From assembly GCA_038250235.1 (NCBI GenBank), contig JBBSCO010000026.1, forward strand, positions 1-39,934: a DNA stretch of 39,934 bases. Direction: 5' to 3'. Source of the stretch: JAAUTS01 sp038250235 (GTDB lineage Bacteria > Verrucomicrobiota > Verrucomicrobiia > Methylacidiphilales > JAAUTS01). Made by a program: the position numbers and the translations under genes. The notes under the pieces were generated by a model, which saw only the letters and a program-made list of their open reading frames with translations, was not told the DNA's origin and made no database searches. Positions 17,307-25,281 of this stretch are shown piece by piece (position 1 is the stretch's first letter; each line of letters starts with the position of its first letter).

Positions 17307-18191
17307 TTAATTTTTCCAACGTCGCAGGGATTCCTCATGCAGGTGGGAGGATTTTAAAATTTTGCGAACCAAGCCGTATTTCGGTCCAAATAGGTAGGCT
17401 AAAAGAAAAAAGAAACTCAAGACCATCACGATGGATGGTCCGGAAGGCACATCGATCCAGTAGGAGACAAGGAGGCCCAAGATCGCTCCGGTCGTTCCCA
17501 AAAGAGCGCCTCCCCATATCATGGTGGGGTAGGAGTCGGAGAGGAGGTAGAGGGTTGCAGCGGGTAAAATCAAGAGTCCCAGCGAAAGAACCACTCCTAC
17601 CGCTTGGAGGGAGGAAATCATAGCCATGACCATAAGACCGATAAGTAGATAATCCAGCCAGGCCACCCTGATCCCGAGAGATCTCGCGACAGTCGGATCA
17701 AAAATGACCAGAAGCAAATGCCGCTGCAAAACGGTTAGCGATAGAACAATTGTGAAACTGATTCCGTAAGTCAGCCAAAGATCCATGTTGGAAAGTCCCA
17801 GAACATTTCCAAAAAGAAAATGAGTCAGGTCAATTCGGACGGCGGAATATTTAAGCAGCAGGATCCCGAGGGCAAAAGCGAAGATGTAGAGCGCTCCGAT
17901 GGAAGTATCGTCTTTTAACCGGCTATTGTGGGAAATCATCTTGCCCCCGAGCACCACCAAGAGGGCGGCCAAGAGGGCCCCGAGGAATAATCCGAAGGGG
18001 TTTAATCCAAAAAAAATAGCGCTGACGGCCAAGCCTGGCAAAAGAGCATGGGCCAGTCCGTCCGCCAGCAAGGCGTTTCGTCGTAGGACAATGAACGTGC
18101 TCAAATAGCCATTTGTGAATCCTATGAGTATGCAGCCCATGAGCGCCTTTTGCAGGAACTCAAAGCGGAAAGGTTCCAGGAGCCAACTCAC
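17307..18191 (-). CDS. znuB: Zinc/manganese ABC transporter permease
   Basis: 294 residues with eight or nine hydrophobic segments, ABC-3 family. Recognisable blocks are NGYLSTFIVLRRNALLADGLAHALLPGLAVSAI, LKDDTSIGALYIFAFALGILLL, and LLIGLMVMAMISSLQAVGVVLSLGLLILPAATLYLL. Its start overlaps the stop of the znuC gene by 4 bp, so it is the last gene of the operon znuA - small protein - znuC - znuB. It forms the inner-membrane channel for metal delivered by ZnuA. Zinc rather than manganese is inferred from the operator sites and the neighbouring CobW-type GTPase. Confidence 0.9.
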   Translation of the reverse strand: MSWLLEPFRFEFLQKALMGCILIGFTNGYLSTFIVLRRNALLADGLAHALLPGLAVSAIFFGLNPFGLFLGALLAALLVVLGGKMISHNSRLKDDTSIGALYIFAFALGILLLKYSAVRIDLTHFLFGNVLGLSNMDLWLTYGISFTIVLSLTVLQRHLLLVIFDPTVARSLGIRVAWLDYLLIGLMVMAMISSLQAVGVVLSLGLLILPAATLYLLSDSYPTMIWGGALLGTTGAILGLLVSYWIDVPSGPSIVMVLSFFFLLAYLFGPKYGLVRKILKSSHLHEESLRRWKN

Positions 18192-18922
18192 CTGGGTTCT
18201 CCGGTGAAGGCTGGAACGGAGTATGTTCGCGCAATATTTTCGGACGTGAAAGCCTCCGCCAAAGTCCCTGACGCGATAAGTTCCCCGTTAAGCAGGATGA
18301 CACGATCAAACAGTTCGGGAACAGACTTCAAGTCATGGTGGGATACGACAATGAGTTTGCCCAATCGGACCATTTCATGAAGGAGAACTTGAAGTTCGGA
18401 TTGAGCGTTGGCATCAAGTGCAGCAAAAGGTTCGTCGAGGAGGTAGACTTCCGCTTCCTGGGCCCAGGCGCGGGCAAGAAAGGCCCGTTGCTGCTGGCCG
18501 CCGCTCAAAGCATTGATTTGCCGGTCAGCCAAAGCAAGGAGCTTGGTTACGGAAAGAGCCTCCTGGACCACGGATCTGTCGTGTGCGGAAAAAGATTTCC
18601 AAGCGCCCAATTCCGGAAAACGTCCCATTTCCACCATTCCCCGCACGGTAATTGGAAAGTCCCAATCAACCGCACTCCGCTGAGGGAGATAGGAAATGCG
18701 CGGAGAAAGTTTGGATTCGAAATGGCCTTTCAATTCGATTGAACCTGATTCTTTATCAATCAAGTTGGCGAGGGCCCTGATTAAAGTCGTTTTTCCCGCA
18801 CCGTTGGGGCCAAGAAGGCCGATGCAATGGCCGCACGACAGCTCTAAATCTATATGATGTAAGGCGGGAACCCGGTCATAGCTGACCGTGAGATTCTTAA
18901 CGATGAGACGGTGATTAGACAC
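18188..18922 (-). CDS. znuC: Zinc ABC transporter ATP-binding protein
   Basis: 244 residues. Walker A GPNGAGKTT at 38-46, the Q-loop region SYLPQRSAVDWDFPITVRGMVEMGR typical of metal (TroB/ZnuC/MntB) ATPases, signature LSGGQQQR, Walker B YLLDEP and the H-loop VVSHH. It overlaps znuB by 4 bp and follows the small anchored protein gene by 3 bp, so the genes are co-transcribed. It powers uptake through ZnuB. Confidence 0.92.
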   Translation of the reverse strand: MSNHRLIVKNLTVSYDRVPALHHIDLELSCGHCIGLLGPNGAGKTTLIRALANLIDKESGSIELKGHFESKLSPRISYLPQRSAVDWDFPITVRGMVEMGRFPELGAWKSFSAHDRSVVQEALSVTKLLALADRQINALSGGQQQRAFLARAWAQEAEVYLLDEPFAALDANAQSELQVLLHEMVRLGKLIVVSHHDLKSVPELFDRVILLNGELIASGTLAEAFTSENIARTYSVPAFTGEPR

Positions 18923-18925
18923 AAT

Positions 18926-19345
18926 TCAAGGGTTGGTTTCAGAAAGGGTGACAAGTTCCACCAGCTCTGAATCCGGCCAGAACGTTTTGTCAGCCAGAAT
19001 GTTTTCACCGTTACTTATTTCCACATGGACGGATGTTCTTCCAGGCACCTCCGCTTTCAGCAGCAAATCAATTCCTTCTTTGGGAATAGAAACCTCCCAA
19101 TTGCGGGTATATTCGCCTTTGCCTGATTCTTGTAAGAAAAGTGTGTCTCCAAGATAGGCAAGAGAGAATGCCCGGGGCGATTGGGAAAAGGAAACTTTTA
19201 CCGAAAGTTGAACCAGTTTTTGGGGTGGAACAACTTGCGATTGAAGAAAGGCATCCGGTCGATTAGTCAGGAACCAGACCGGACCGCCTGCGAGGGTAAA
19301 TCCAATGACGACCAGAATTATTCTGAGCAAAGGATGTCCCCCCAT
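18926..19345 (-). CDS. Small membrane-anchored protein inside the zinc-uptake operon
   Basis: 139 residues. An N-terminal hydrophobic segment (LLRIILVVIGFTLAGGPVWFL) is followed by a periplasmic beta-rich domain of about 110 residues with no cysteine, so it is a membrane anchor rather than a lipoprotein. I do not recognise the family. The gene lies between znuA (5 bp upstream) and znuC (3 bp downstream), and such tight packing argues for a role in zinc uptake, for example assisting the substrate-binding protein. It has no His-rich stretch that would bind zinc itself. Function unassigned. Confidence 0.75.
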   Translation of the reverse strand: MGGHPLLRIILVVIGFTLAGGPVWFLTNRPDAFLQSQVVPPQKLVQLSVKVSFSQSPRAFSLAYLGDTLFLQESGKGEYTRNWEVSIPKEGIDLLLKAEVPGRTSVHVEISNGENILADKTFWPDSELVELVTLSETNP

Positions 19346-19350
19346 ATTAT

Positions 19351-20241
19351 TTACTTCAACGAATTGACGATGGTGGTGATGTTGTATTTAACCATCTCAA
19401 CATAGGTCTTGGCTTCCTTGTCCCCCAGGCCATCCGCATAGAGTTCGCCGCCCAGCTTGGCTCCAGTCTCTTTGGTAATTTCAGAAAGAACTTTGGGATT
19501 CTCGATATTTTCAGCGAAGATCGCTTTAACCCCCTGCTCTTTGATCAGGACGATCAACTCGCCCACTTTTTTGGAAGATGGCTGATCCGACGTGCTAACC
19601 CCCTTAACCGGATGAACGGTGAATCCGTAGTCCTTGGCGAGATACTGGAAGGCATCATGTGAAGTGACAAGCTTGCGTTTCTCGCGCGGCAACTCGGCAA
19701 TTTTTTCGGTTGCCCAAGCCTGGAGTTCGCTCAGTTTCGCAAGATAGTCGGCGGCATTTTTTTCATAAACCGTCTTGTTTGCCGCATCGACCCTGATAAA
19801 GGCATCCTTCACCACAGCCGTGGCTTTCTTCACGTTATTGATGCTGTGCCACCAATGAGGGTCTTCCATGGTGCCATGATTGTGCCCATGTCCGGATTCC
19901 TCGGCAGCCATAGCCAAGGCTTTGAGGGTCGAACCGGTGTCGATAAACTTCTCTTTGTTTCCTGTGGTTTCTTTGAGTTTGTCCAGATACCCTTCTAGTC
20001 CCTTTCCGGTGGTCAAAACCAAAGAGGCGTTGGAGATAATTTTCAGGTCTCCCGGAGTGGGTTGAAACTCATGCGGATCTATTCCAGGCTTGACGATAGC
20101 ATCGACCTGAACCAACTCACCCCCTACATTTTTGGCAATATCGGTGGTGATAGTTGAAAGGGATGCCACCCTCAAGGGAGCTCCCAGCCCAGTGGATACT
20201 GCGAAACAAAATACAAACAAACCGAAAACAGCTTTTCTCAT
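19351..20241 (-). CDS. znuA: Zinc ABC transporter substrate-binding protein
   Basis: About 296 residues from ATG 20241 (MRKAVFGLFVFCFAVSTGLGA, a good signal peptide). An upstream TTG at 20280 would add 13 residues ahead of the signal and is less likely. Cluster A-I family features: GIDPHEFQPTPGDLKIISNASLVLTTG, a short histidine-rich loop (SGHGHNHGTMEDPHWWH), VTSHDAFQYLAKDYGFTV and IFAENIENPKVLSEI with the late acidic metal ligand. The His-rich loop favours zinc. A perfect operator repeat ends 1 bp before this ATG, so there is no room for a normal ribosome-binding site; translation may be leaderless or start at 20280. Confidence 0.92.
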   Translation of the reverse strand: MRKAVFGLFVFCFAVSTGLGAPLRVASLSTITTDIAKNVGGELVQVDAIVKPGIDPHEFQPTPGDLKIISNASLVLTTGKGLEGYLDKLKETTGNKEKFIDTGSTLKALAMAAEESGHGHNHGTMEDPHWWHSINNVKKATAVVKDAFIRVDAANKTVYEKNAADYLAKLSELQAWATEKIAELPREKRKLVTSHDAFQYLAKDYGFTVHPVKGVSTSDQPSSKKVGELIVLIKEQGVKAIFAENIENPKVLSEITKETGAKLGGELYADGLGDKEAKTYVEMVKYNITTIVNSLK

Positions 20242-20242
20242 A

Positions 20243-20262
20243 ATTGATAAAACATTATCAAT
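20243..20262. promoter_or_regulatory. Zur operator in front of znuA
   Basis: ATTGATAA-AACA-TTATCAAT is a perfect inverted repeat of 8-bp arms around 4 bp. It lies directly against the znuA start codon and 67 bp from a second, near-identical repeat, in the divergent znuA/CobW-gene promoter region. Confidence 0.82.
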
Positions 20263-20329
20263 TTCAGGTTTTTTTGGCAAGGGAATTAGCTCACGAATTC
20301 TTTGGTGGTGGAAGCGACGAGTAACTAGC

Positions 20330-20347
20330 TTGATAAGTCATTATCAA
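20330..20347. promoter_or_regulatory. Zur operator in front of the CobW-type gene
   Basis: TTGATAA-GTCA-TTATCAA: 7-bp perfect arms with the same 4-bp spacer as the znuA-proximal site. It is 18 bp upstream of the CobW-type start codon. Confidence 0.82.
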
Positions 20348-20364
20348 TGCTGTAAGAATATCAA

Positions 20365-21708
20365 ATGAATTCCCCACGCATTCCCGTCACTGTTCTTACC
20401 GGTTTTCTCGGCTCAGGCAAAACTACTCTTCTGAATCGGATTTTAGGCGAACAGCATGGCAAACGCGTTGCCGTGATCGAAAATGAGTATGGAGAGATTG
20501 GCATCGACAACGAACTGGTGGTCAATGCTGACGAGGAAATCTTCGAGATGAACAACGGCTGCATCTGCTGCACGGTGCGGGGTGACCTTATCCGCATCCT
20601 CGGCAACCTGAAAAAGAGGAAGAATAAATTTGATTACATCATAATTGAGACGACGGGACTGGCCAATCCAGCTCCGGTTGCGCAAACTTTTTTTGTGGAC
20701 GACGAAATGAAAGAAAGTTTCTCTCTCGACGCCATTGTCACCGTGGTGGACGCCAAGCACGTATGGCAGCACATTGATCAGAGCAGTGAATGCCATGAGC
20801 AAATTGCCTTTGCCGATGTGCTTCTGCTCAATAAAACCGACCTGGTCACCCCCGCAGAACTTGATCAATTAGAGGCCCGCATCCGTTCGATGAATGCGAG
20901 TTGTAAAATCCATCGCACCCGCAACGCCGAATTGGCCATTGACCAATTAGTCAATGTCCGCGCCTTTGATCTCGATGCCAAGCTGGAGATGAATGCGGAT
21001 TTTCTCACGGAAGAAGTTCCTTTCGAATGGGCCGGCGTTTTCCGGTTGGAGCACGATGTCCACGAGTTTAAATTCGATGCAGGACCCGATCCGACAATGG
21101 ACATCCTTATTGCACCCCTTTCGGCGGATACTGAGTCTGCCTTCGAATGCGCAAAGAAGGAAGCAATCATGTCTTTTTCAGATCATCCCTCGGAGAGGAA
21201 GCCGGGTTCAGAATTAGACTCTGATGCCACACCTGCCAGATTGATCTTGGATGGTGACGCTGCGGCATTCTCACTTTCTCTTGCCAAAGGAGGCTTCTTC
21301 ACGGTTTTCACCCAACATCATCCGACAGAATTTAACATGACCTTGACTCAAGCAGGTAAGGCGATCGCGCCGATCCGAGAACAAGCTTATGCCCACAGCC
21401 ACTCCCACGATCAGAGCATAACTTCGGTAGGTATTGTGGAGTCACGGTTGGTCGATCTTAAAAAACTAGATCAATGGATGGGTCCGCTTCTCCAAACAAA
21501 GGGGGTCGATATTTTTCGGATGAAAGGGATTCTTAATTTTAAGGGAATGGACAATCGTTTTGTTTTTCAGGGAGTTCACATGCTATTTGACGGAAAGCAG
21601 GACAGGCCTTGGAAAAAAGGCGAAGAGCGCAAGAGTCAGCTCATTTTTATCGGCCGGAATCTGAACCGTGCCGAATTGGAGGAGGGGTTTCGCTCATGCC
21701 TAGCGTGA
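20365..21708 (+). CDS. CobW/COG0523 zinc GTPase metallochaperone
   Basis: 447 residues. GTPase motifs: Walker A GFLGSGKTT (13-21), ENEYGEIGID, the metal-binding CxCC in GCICCTVRGDL (Cys66, 68, 69), ETTGLANPAPV, DAKH and LLLNKTDLV. The C-terminal CobW_C domain follows, with a His-containing segment (YAHSHSHDQS) and the conserved RMKGILNFKGMDNRFVFQGVH. Zur-controlled members of this family (YciC, ZigA, ZNG1) deliver zinc to target proteins during shortage. The Zur-like box 18 bp upstream and the divergent znuA put this gene in that class. It is larger than the usual 320-400 residues, with a long acidic insert between the two domains. Confidence 0.92.
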   Translation: MNSPRIPVTVLTGFLGSGKTTLLNRILGEQHGKRVAVIENEYGEIGIDNELVVNADEEIFEMNNGCICCTVRGDLIRILGNLKKRKNKFDYIIIETTGLANPAPVAQTFFVDDEMKESFSLDAIVTVVDAKHVWQHIDQSSECHEQIAFADVLLLNKTDLVTPAELDQLEARIRSMNASCKIHRTRNAELAIDQLVNVRAFDLDAKLEMNADFLTEEVPFEWAGVFRLEHDVHEFKFDAGPDPTMDILIAPLSADTESAFECAKKEAIMSFSDHPSERKPGSELDSDATPARLILDGDAAAFSLSLAKGGFFTVFTQHHPTEFNMTLTQAGKAIAPIREQAYAHSHSHDQSITSVGIVESRLVDLKKLDQWMGPLLQTKGVDIFRMKGILNFKGMDNRFVFQGVHMLFDGKQDRPWKKGEERKSQLIFIGRNLNRAELEEGFRSCLA

Positions 21709-21722
21709 TACGGTTGGGAAAT

Positions 21723-22974
21723 GGACTTATCCGGATAATAGTTGAAGAGTCAGTTAATTGTTAGATTAAGTTAAGCAGCTTTTTTCACGGGCTTAAGAAC
21801 GGATTGATTGAGGGCCGCTGGCAACTTGGGTAAGTGACGGAAGCCCCTGACTTTACGGAATTGTTTTTCATTCCAAAGTAGCGCACTGGCCGCCCAGCGT
21901 TGGGTCATGTCACCGCTTCTCCAACGTTTGACCCGTCCGCAGTAAGTCTCTGCCTGGCTGTACGCACTCTCGATCAGGTTGGTTGAGGCCAGGCTGGTTA
22001 ACAGCGCATCGTTGATTCTCAGACCTTGCAGGATCAAGGTTTCTTCCAAACCTTCCCGCAGCGACCGGGCCGCCGCCGGACAACTTTTTTCCAGATCACG
22101 CGCGATGGATTCGAGTTCTTTACGGGCTTGGGTGACATCCTCCAAGGCCCGGGCAGCCTGCATTCTCCAGGCCGCCTTGCGCCTCATTTCTTTGGGCAGA
22201 TAATCCAAAATATTGCGCTGTTTGTGCACACGGCATCGTTGCACCACGGCCATTTTGCCAAACACCTCGTCCACCCCTTTGCGCAGGGCTTTACCTCCAT
22301 CCAGAACGATCAGCAGAGGCTTTGACCAACGTGCTGTTTTCCGTCGAGCCCTGCCACAGGCCCAGGATGTGTTTGGTTCCATCCAGCGTGATCCCCATGG
22401 CCACCACGATGCAATCCTTCTGGAAGTGTTGGGCATAAACCAACAGAGCCACCAGATCCTGCGGAACGTTACGTGCCGTCAACTCTTGGAGTTGCCTGGC
22501 CGTGGCCACTTTCCAATGGGCACTGACGCTATTCTTCTTAATCCCAAAGCCTTCCATAGACTCGCTAATGGCTCCTTCATAATTCCGGGTCGTACATTGC
22601 CTCATCAGATGCCCCGCCAATGCCTTCTGACGGTCCCCGTTTTTTTGGAACTTTTGATAGTTTTCCAAAGGCACTCCCTCTCCCTCCTTGGTCCGCAGTC
22701 GTGGCCATTTCACAGCAATTTTGCGACCGTCATATATAAATCACATAACCCGGTTGATGCCGATGACGGTAGGCCTCCTGTTTTCCTCGCTTCCCAAGCT
22801 TTTGCTGCGCCATATCCAGCGTTTCAGAGGTGACTTTTCCAGATAAAATACGATACTTCTTCTTCACCCGGGTCGGTTTCCCCTGTGGTTTATGTTTATT
22901 CTTCACCGCTGATCCTGTCAGATCAGCAGCAAGGGAACCACCTGACTTTTTTCAACTATTTACAGGACATCTCC
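21723..22974 (-). mobile_element. Decayed IS256-family insertion sequence
   Basis: About 1.25 kb bounded by imperfect terminal inverted repeats. The left end, from GGACTTATCC at 21723, and the reverse complement of the right end, from GGAGATGTCC at 22974, share GGA..TCC, AATAGTTGAA and GTCAG, with a 2-nt indel. The transposase inside is frameshifted. The 8 bp outside each end do not match, so no target duplication is visible, which suggests an old insertion or later rearrangement. It lies 14 bp after the CobW-type gene and 43 bp before the DUF1826-like gene. Confidence 0.75.
21771..22900 (-). pseudogene. IS256-family (mutator-type) transposase, frameshifted
   Basis: The N-terminal part begins near 22900 (KPTRVKKKYRILSGKVTSETL) and hits TGA near 22738. 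The middle frame (22291-22713) gives VTARQLQELTARNVPQDLVALLVYAQ and GITLDGTKHILGLWQGSTENSTLV. A frameshift near 22320-22330 leads to the C-terminal frame with LLIVLDGGKALRKGVDEVFG, CRVHKQRNILDYLP and STNLIESAYSQ. These are the classic mutator-type blocks. The first DDE aspartate, usually in a LLIDG-like context, appears replaced (LLVYA), while the second Asp (LDGGKAL) and the Glu (NLIES) remain. Inactive by stop, frameshift and probably by catalytic loss. Confidence 0.85.
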
Positions 22975-23017
22975 TACTTTGCGAACTTAAGGCCTCGGCA
23001 AATTCCTGTTATTATAA

Positions 23018-23722
23018 ATGATTACTCTCTCTTCATCCGGCCATCCAAGCATCAAACAGGTGCAGAGTTTTGATGAACTGCTTTCCTCACCTTTCGCAGA
23101 CGGCGTTAACGCTCTTTGCTGGCCGCGCAGTCTGCCTGGGGACTTTGCCGAGGTGGCGGAAAAGGTTGGTGCGGGCGAAGGGATTGTAACGCTTAATGAG
23201 GCCATGCTCCAGGCTTTGCCGCTCAGCGCAGAGGGCCGCAATGCGATCAAATTTATGCTGGAAGATCTGCGGCTGCTGCGGGAAAAGGACCTGGATCCAG
23301 TCCTCAATTGTATTCACGGATATCCCCGGGATGAAGATGGTGGGCCTGTTCCAACGGATGTGTTTTCGTTCCACGTGGACTCTGCCCCCATCGCAGCGGA
23401 AACCTGGCTCTGCACCTACCATGGTTTGGCCAGTGAAGGCCTGCTAAACGAAGAAGCCCAACGGCGCGTGGACGAGCCCGCGACCCGGGCCGCACTGCTC
23501 AAACTATTTGCAGGCAGCGACGATGAGGGCTTCGTCGAATTCCTGAACGTTAACTGCTACGACCTGCACTACAGCCCCCTCCCAGGCGCGAGGCCCTATT
23601 CGTTTGGAGTGGGCAATCTTTGGCGCATCGCTGCCGCATATCCCGGAAGCCCCGTTCCACCCTGCATCCACCGTGCTCCGGCTACCCTGCCAGGCCAGTC
23701 CCGGCTGTTGTTGATCAGTTGA
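23018..23722 (+). CDS. Conserved hypothetical protein, DUF1826-like, zinc-island member
   Basis: 234 residues, cytoplasmic, no membrane segment. The central block VFSFHVDSAPIAAETWLCTYHG recalls the FHVDxVPxRLxxTY pattern of DUF1826 proteins, which are reported beside COG0523 GTPases in Zur regulons. Further conserved-looking segments are FLNVNCYDLHYSPLPGARPYSFGVGNLWRIAAAYPGSPVP and PPCIHRAPATLPGQ. The HxD pair followed by a distant histidine looks like a metal or cupin-type site. An IS256 element now separates it from the CobW-type gene with which it was plausibly co-transcribed. No Zur-like box is visible directly upstream, so it may have lost its promoter. Confidence 0.6.
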   Translation: MITLSSSGHPSIKQVQSFDELLSSPFADGVNALCWPRSLPGDFAEVAEKVGAGEGIVTLNEAMLQALPLSAEGRNAIKFMLEDLRLLREKDLDPVLNCIHGYPRDEDGGPVPTDVFSFHVDSAPIAAETWLCTYHGLASEGLLNEEAQRRVDEPATRAALLKLFAGSDDEGFVEFLNVNCYDLHYSPLPGARPYSFGVGNLWRIAAAYPGSPVPPCIHRAPATLPGQSRLLLIS

Positions 23723-23734
23723 AAACCCAGGACA

Positions 23735-23840
23735 TTAACGCAAAGATACAAAGGGTTTAAGTCGCTGAAAAATAGATTTTTTAATAAATATGTAAGGAAT
23801 TCGTTTTTTGCGTCTTAGTTCCTTTGCGTCTTTGCGTTAA
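23735..23840. repeat. Palindromic intergenic repeat, copy 1
   Basis: A 106-bp element that begins TTAACGCAAAGATACAAAGG and ends CCTTTGCGTCTTTGCGTTAA, so its ends form a long hairpin. It sits between two convergent genes, and a related element is at 27895-27995. Confidence 0.8.
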
Positions 23841-24748
23841 AAAAATAGTATTTGTTTTAACAATCCCAAGGGTTCATCGCTGTGGGCGCGGATGCGCATG
23901 AGGCGGGGATTCCAGGCCAACACGACCTGGCGATGTAATTTGCCCATCCAGGGAGGATCGATACGATGCAGGGAGCGAAGAAGCGGGTCTGCTTCGGCGT
24001 GAGCAGGCAGGATGGCGGCAAATTGTCCGGTGAGCGCGGCGCGCGCCGCCTGGGGGAAACTTTCCGTGAGCAGACGTAGATTGGGAGAAGCTTTGGCCTT
24101 GGTGGCTGCTTCCTGCAATTGCTCCACAAATTCTCCGTCTGTTCCCAGCGTTGCCCAGGGCAGTTCCTTCAAAGCAGCGTTTGGATCCTTTTTCCATTTG
24201 GGCGACCAGAGTGCTGGGGGAATGAAAAGAGAGTAACGCACGTCGCCAAGAATGGAGCCTTTGAGCGGGGCCTGCACCCGGGCTTGGCGCAGAATTCCGA
24301 AATCCAACTGGGAATCGAGCAACTGATCAGCGATGTCTCGCGAACGCAGATTCTTCAGAACAAAAATGGCCTCGGGCAGGGTTTTTATCAGTGAGCCGAT
24401 GCGCGGAACAACCACCCAGTGAAGTAGGCTGTCGCCGGCCCCCAGGCTGTAGCGTCGTGGAAGATGCCGGCAGAAAGCCGCAAAATCCGAGAGCCCCGAA
24501 AATTGTTCGCGTGCCACCACGGCCAACTGACGTCCGGCTTCAGTCACGAGAAGGTGTTTGCCGTTACGCTTGAGAAGTTCCACGCCGAAGTAGGTTTCGA
24601 GTTCGCCGATCTGACGCGAGAACTGGCTCTGGCGCACAGGATCGGATCCGGCGGCTTTGGCGATGCCACCTGCTTCGGCCACGGACATAAAGGTTCGAAG
24701 TCGATCCAAAGAAAGGCCGCGCATCTGGAAAAGCTTTTCGTCAATCAT
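23837..24748 (-). CDS. LysR-family transcriptional regulator
   Basis: 303 residues. The N-terminal helix-turn-helix is at about 14-73 (LDRLRTFMSVAEAGGIAKAAG, then QSQFSRQIGELETYFGVELLKRNGKHLLVTEAGRQL). The substrate-binding-like domain runs from about 95 to 300. The HTH deviates slightly from typical LysR (DPVRQSQFSRQIGELE). It is divergent from the small ORF and AAA/RtcB operon starting 88 bp away, so it may control that operon and itself. Effector unknown. The C-terminal end lies in the palindromic repeat. Confidence 0.85.
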   Translation of the reverse strand: MIDEKLFQMRGLSLDRLRTFMSVAEAGGIAKAAGSDPVRQSQFSRQIGELETYFGVELLKRNGKHLLVTEAGRQLAVVAREQFSGLSDFAAFCRHLPRRYSLGAGDSLLHWVVVPRIGSLIKTLPEAIFVLKNLRSRDIADQLLDSQLDFGILRQARVQAPLKGSILGDVRYSLFIPPALWSPKWKKDPNAALKELPWATLGTDGEFVEQLQEAATKAKASPNLRLLTESFPQAARAALTGQFAAILPAHAEADPLLRSLHRIDPPWMGKLHRQVVLAWNPRLMRIRAHSDEPLGLLKQILFF

Positions 24749-24835
24749 GACTATATAGTAATGGAACCTGTATTTTTCTACAATGCGCGAATTCAGTGTT
24801 CATGCTCAAATCCGTTACCCAAACAAAAGGAACTT

Positions 24836-25018
24836 ATGAAAACGGCCACATTATTTGAACTCGGAAAAGCACTCGTATGCGGAATTGCATACATGGTGGG
24901 CAATCTATTCCGTGTTCTTTGTGGCCGGGGCTCCGGGCATGTGGTGTTGACGGTGAAGGGAGCAGAAGCTTCCTATCGAAGCACCCCTTTTTGGATACCC
25001 AGGCGACAGGGTTTCTGA
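24836..25018 (+). CDS. Small hydrophobic ORF upstream of the AAA-RtcB operon
   Basis: 60 residues from ATG 24836, preceded by a good AAAGGAA ribosome-binding site. The sequence is MKTATLFELGKALVCGIAYM followed by VGNLFRVLCGRGSG and a basic tail; the first half could form a short amphipathic or membrane helix. I recognise no family. It is divergent from the LysR gene and lies 264 bp upstream of the AAA ATPase gene. The signals for translation are better than for a chance ORF, but the rest is unproven. Confidence 0.45.
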   Translation: MKTATLFELGKALVCGIAYMVGNLFRVLCGRGSGHVVLTVKGAEASYRSTPFWIPRRQGF

Positions 25019-25281
25019 CCCCGGAGCGCGGCACTCCGCCCTTACACATCTCGGTTCCATGTGGGACCACTCCACTTTATAGAGGAGTCTTCAAATCCTT
25101 CCTAAAAAGAAATCCTCTCCGGACACCGGAGGGTTCCGACTGCGGTGGAAGCGGATCTGGATGGGATGGCGGGGACAGGGGATCAACGCTGTCTGCCCCA
25201 GGTGGACGGAAGGTGGTCATTCGTTTCACTGCGGGAATGTTGGTCATCCTTTAACCTTTTAATCAGTAGTTATTGAATTTT

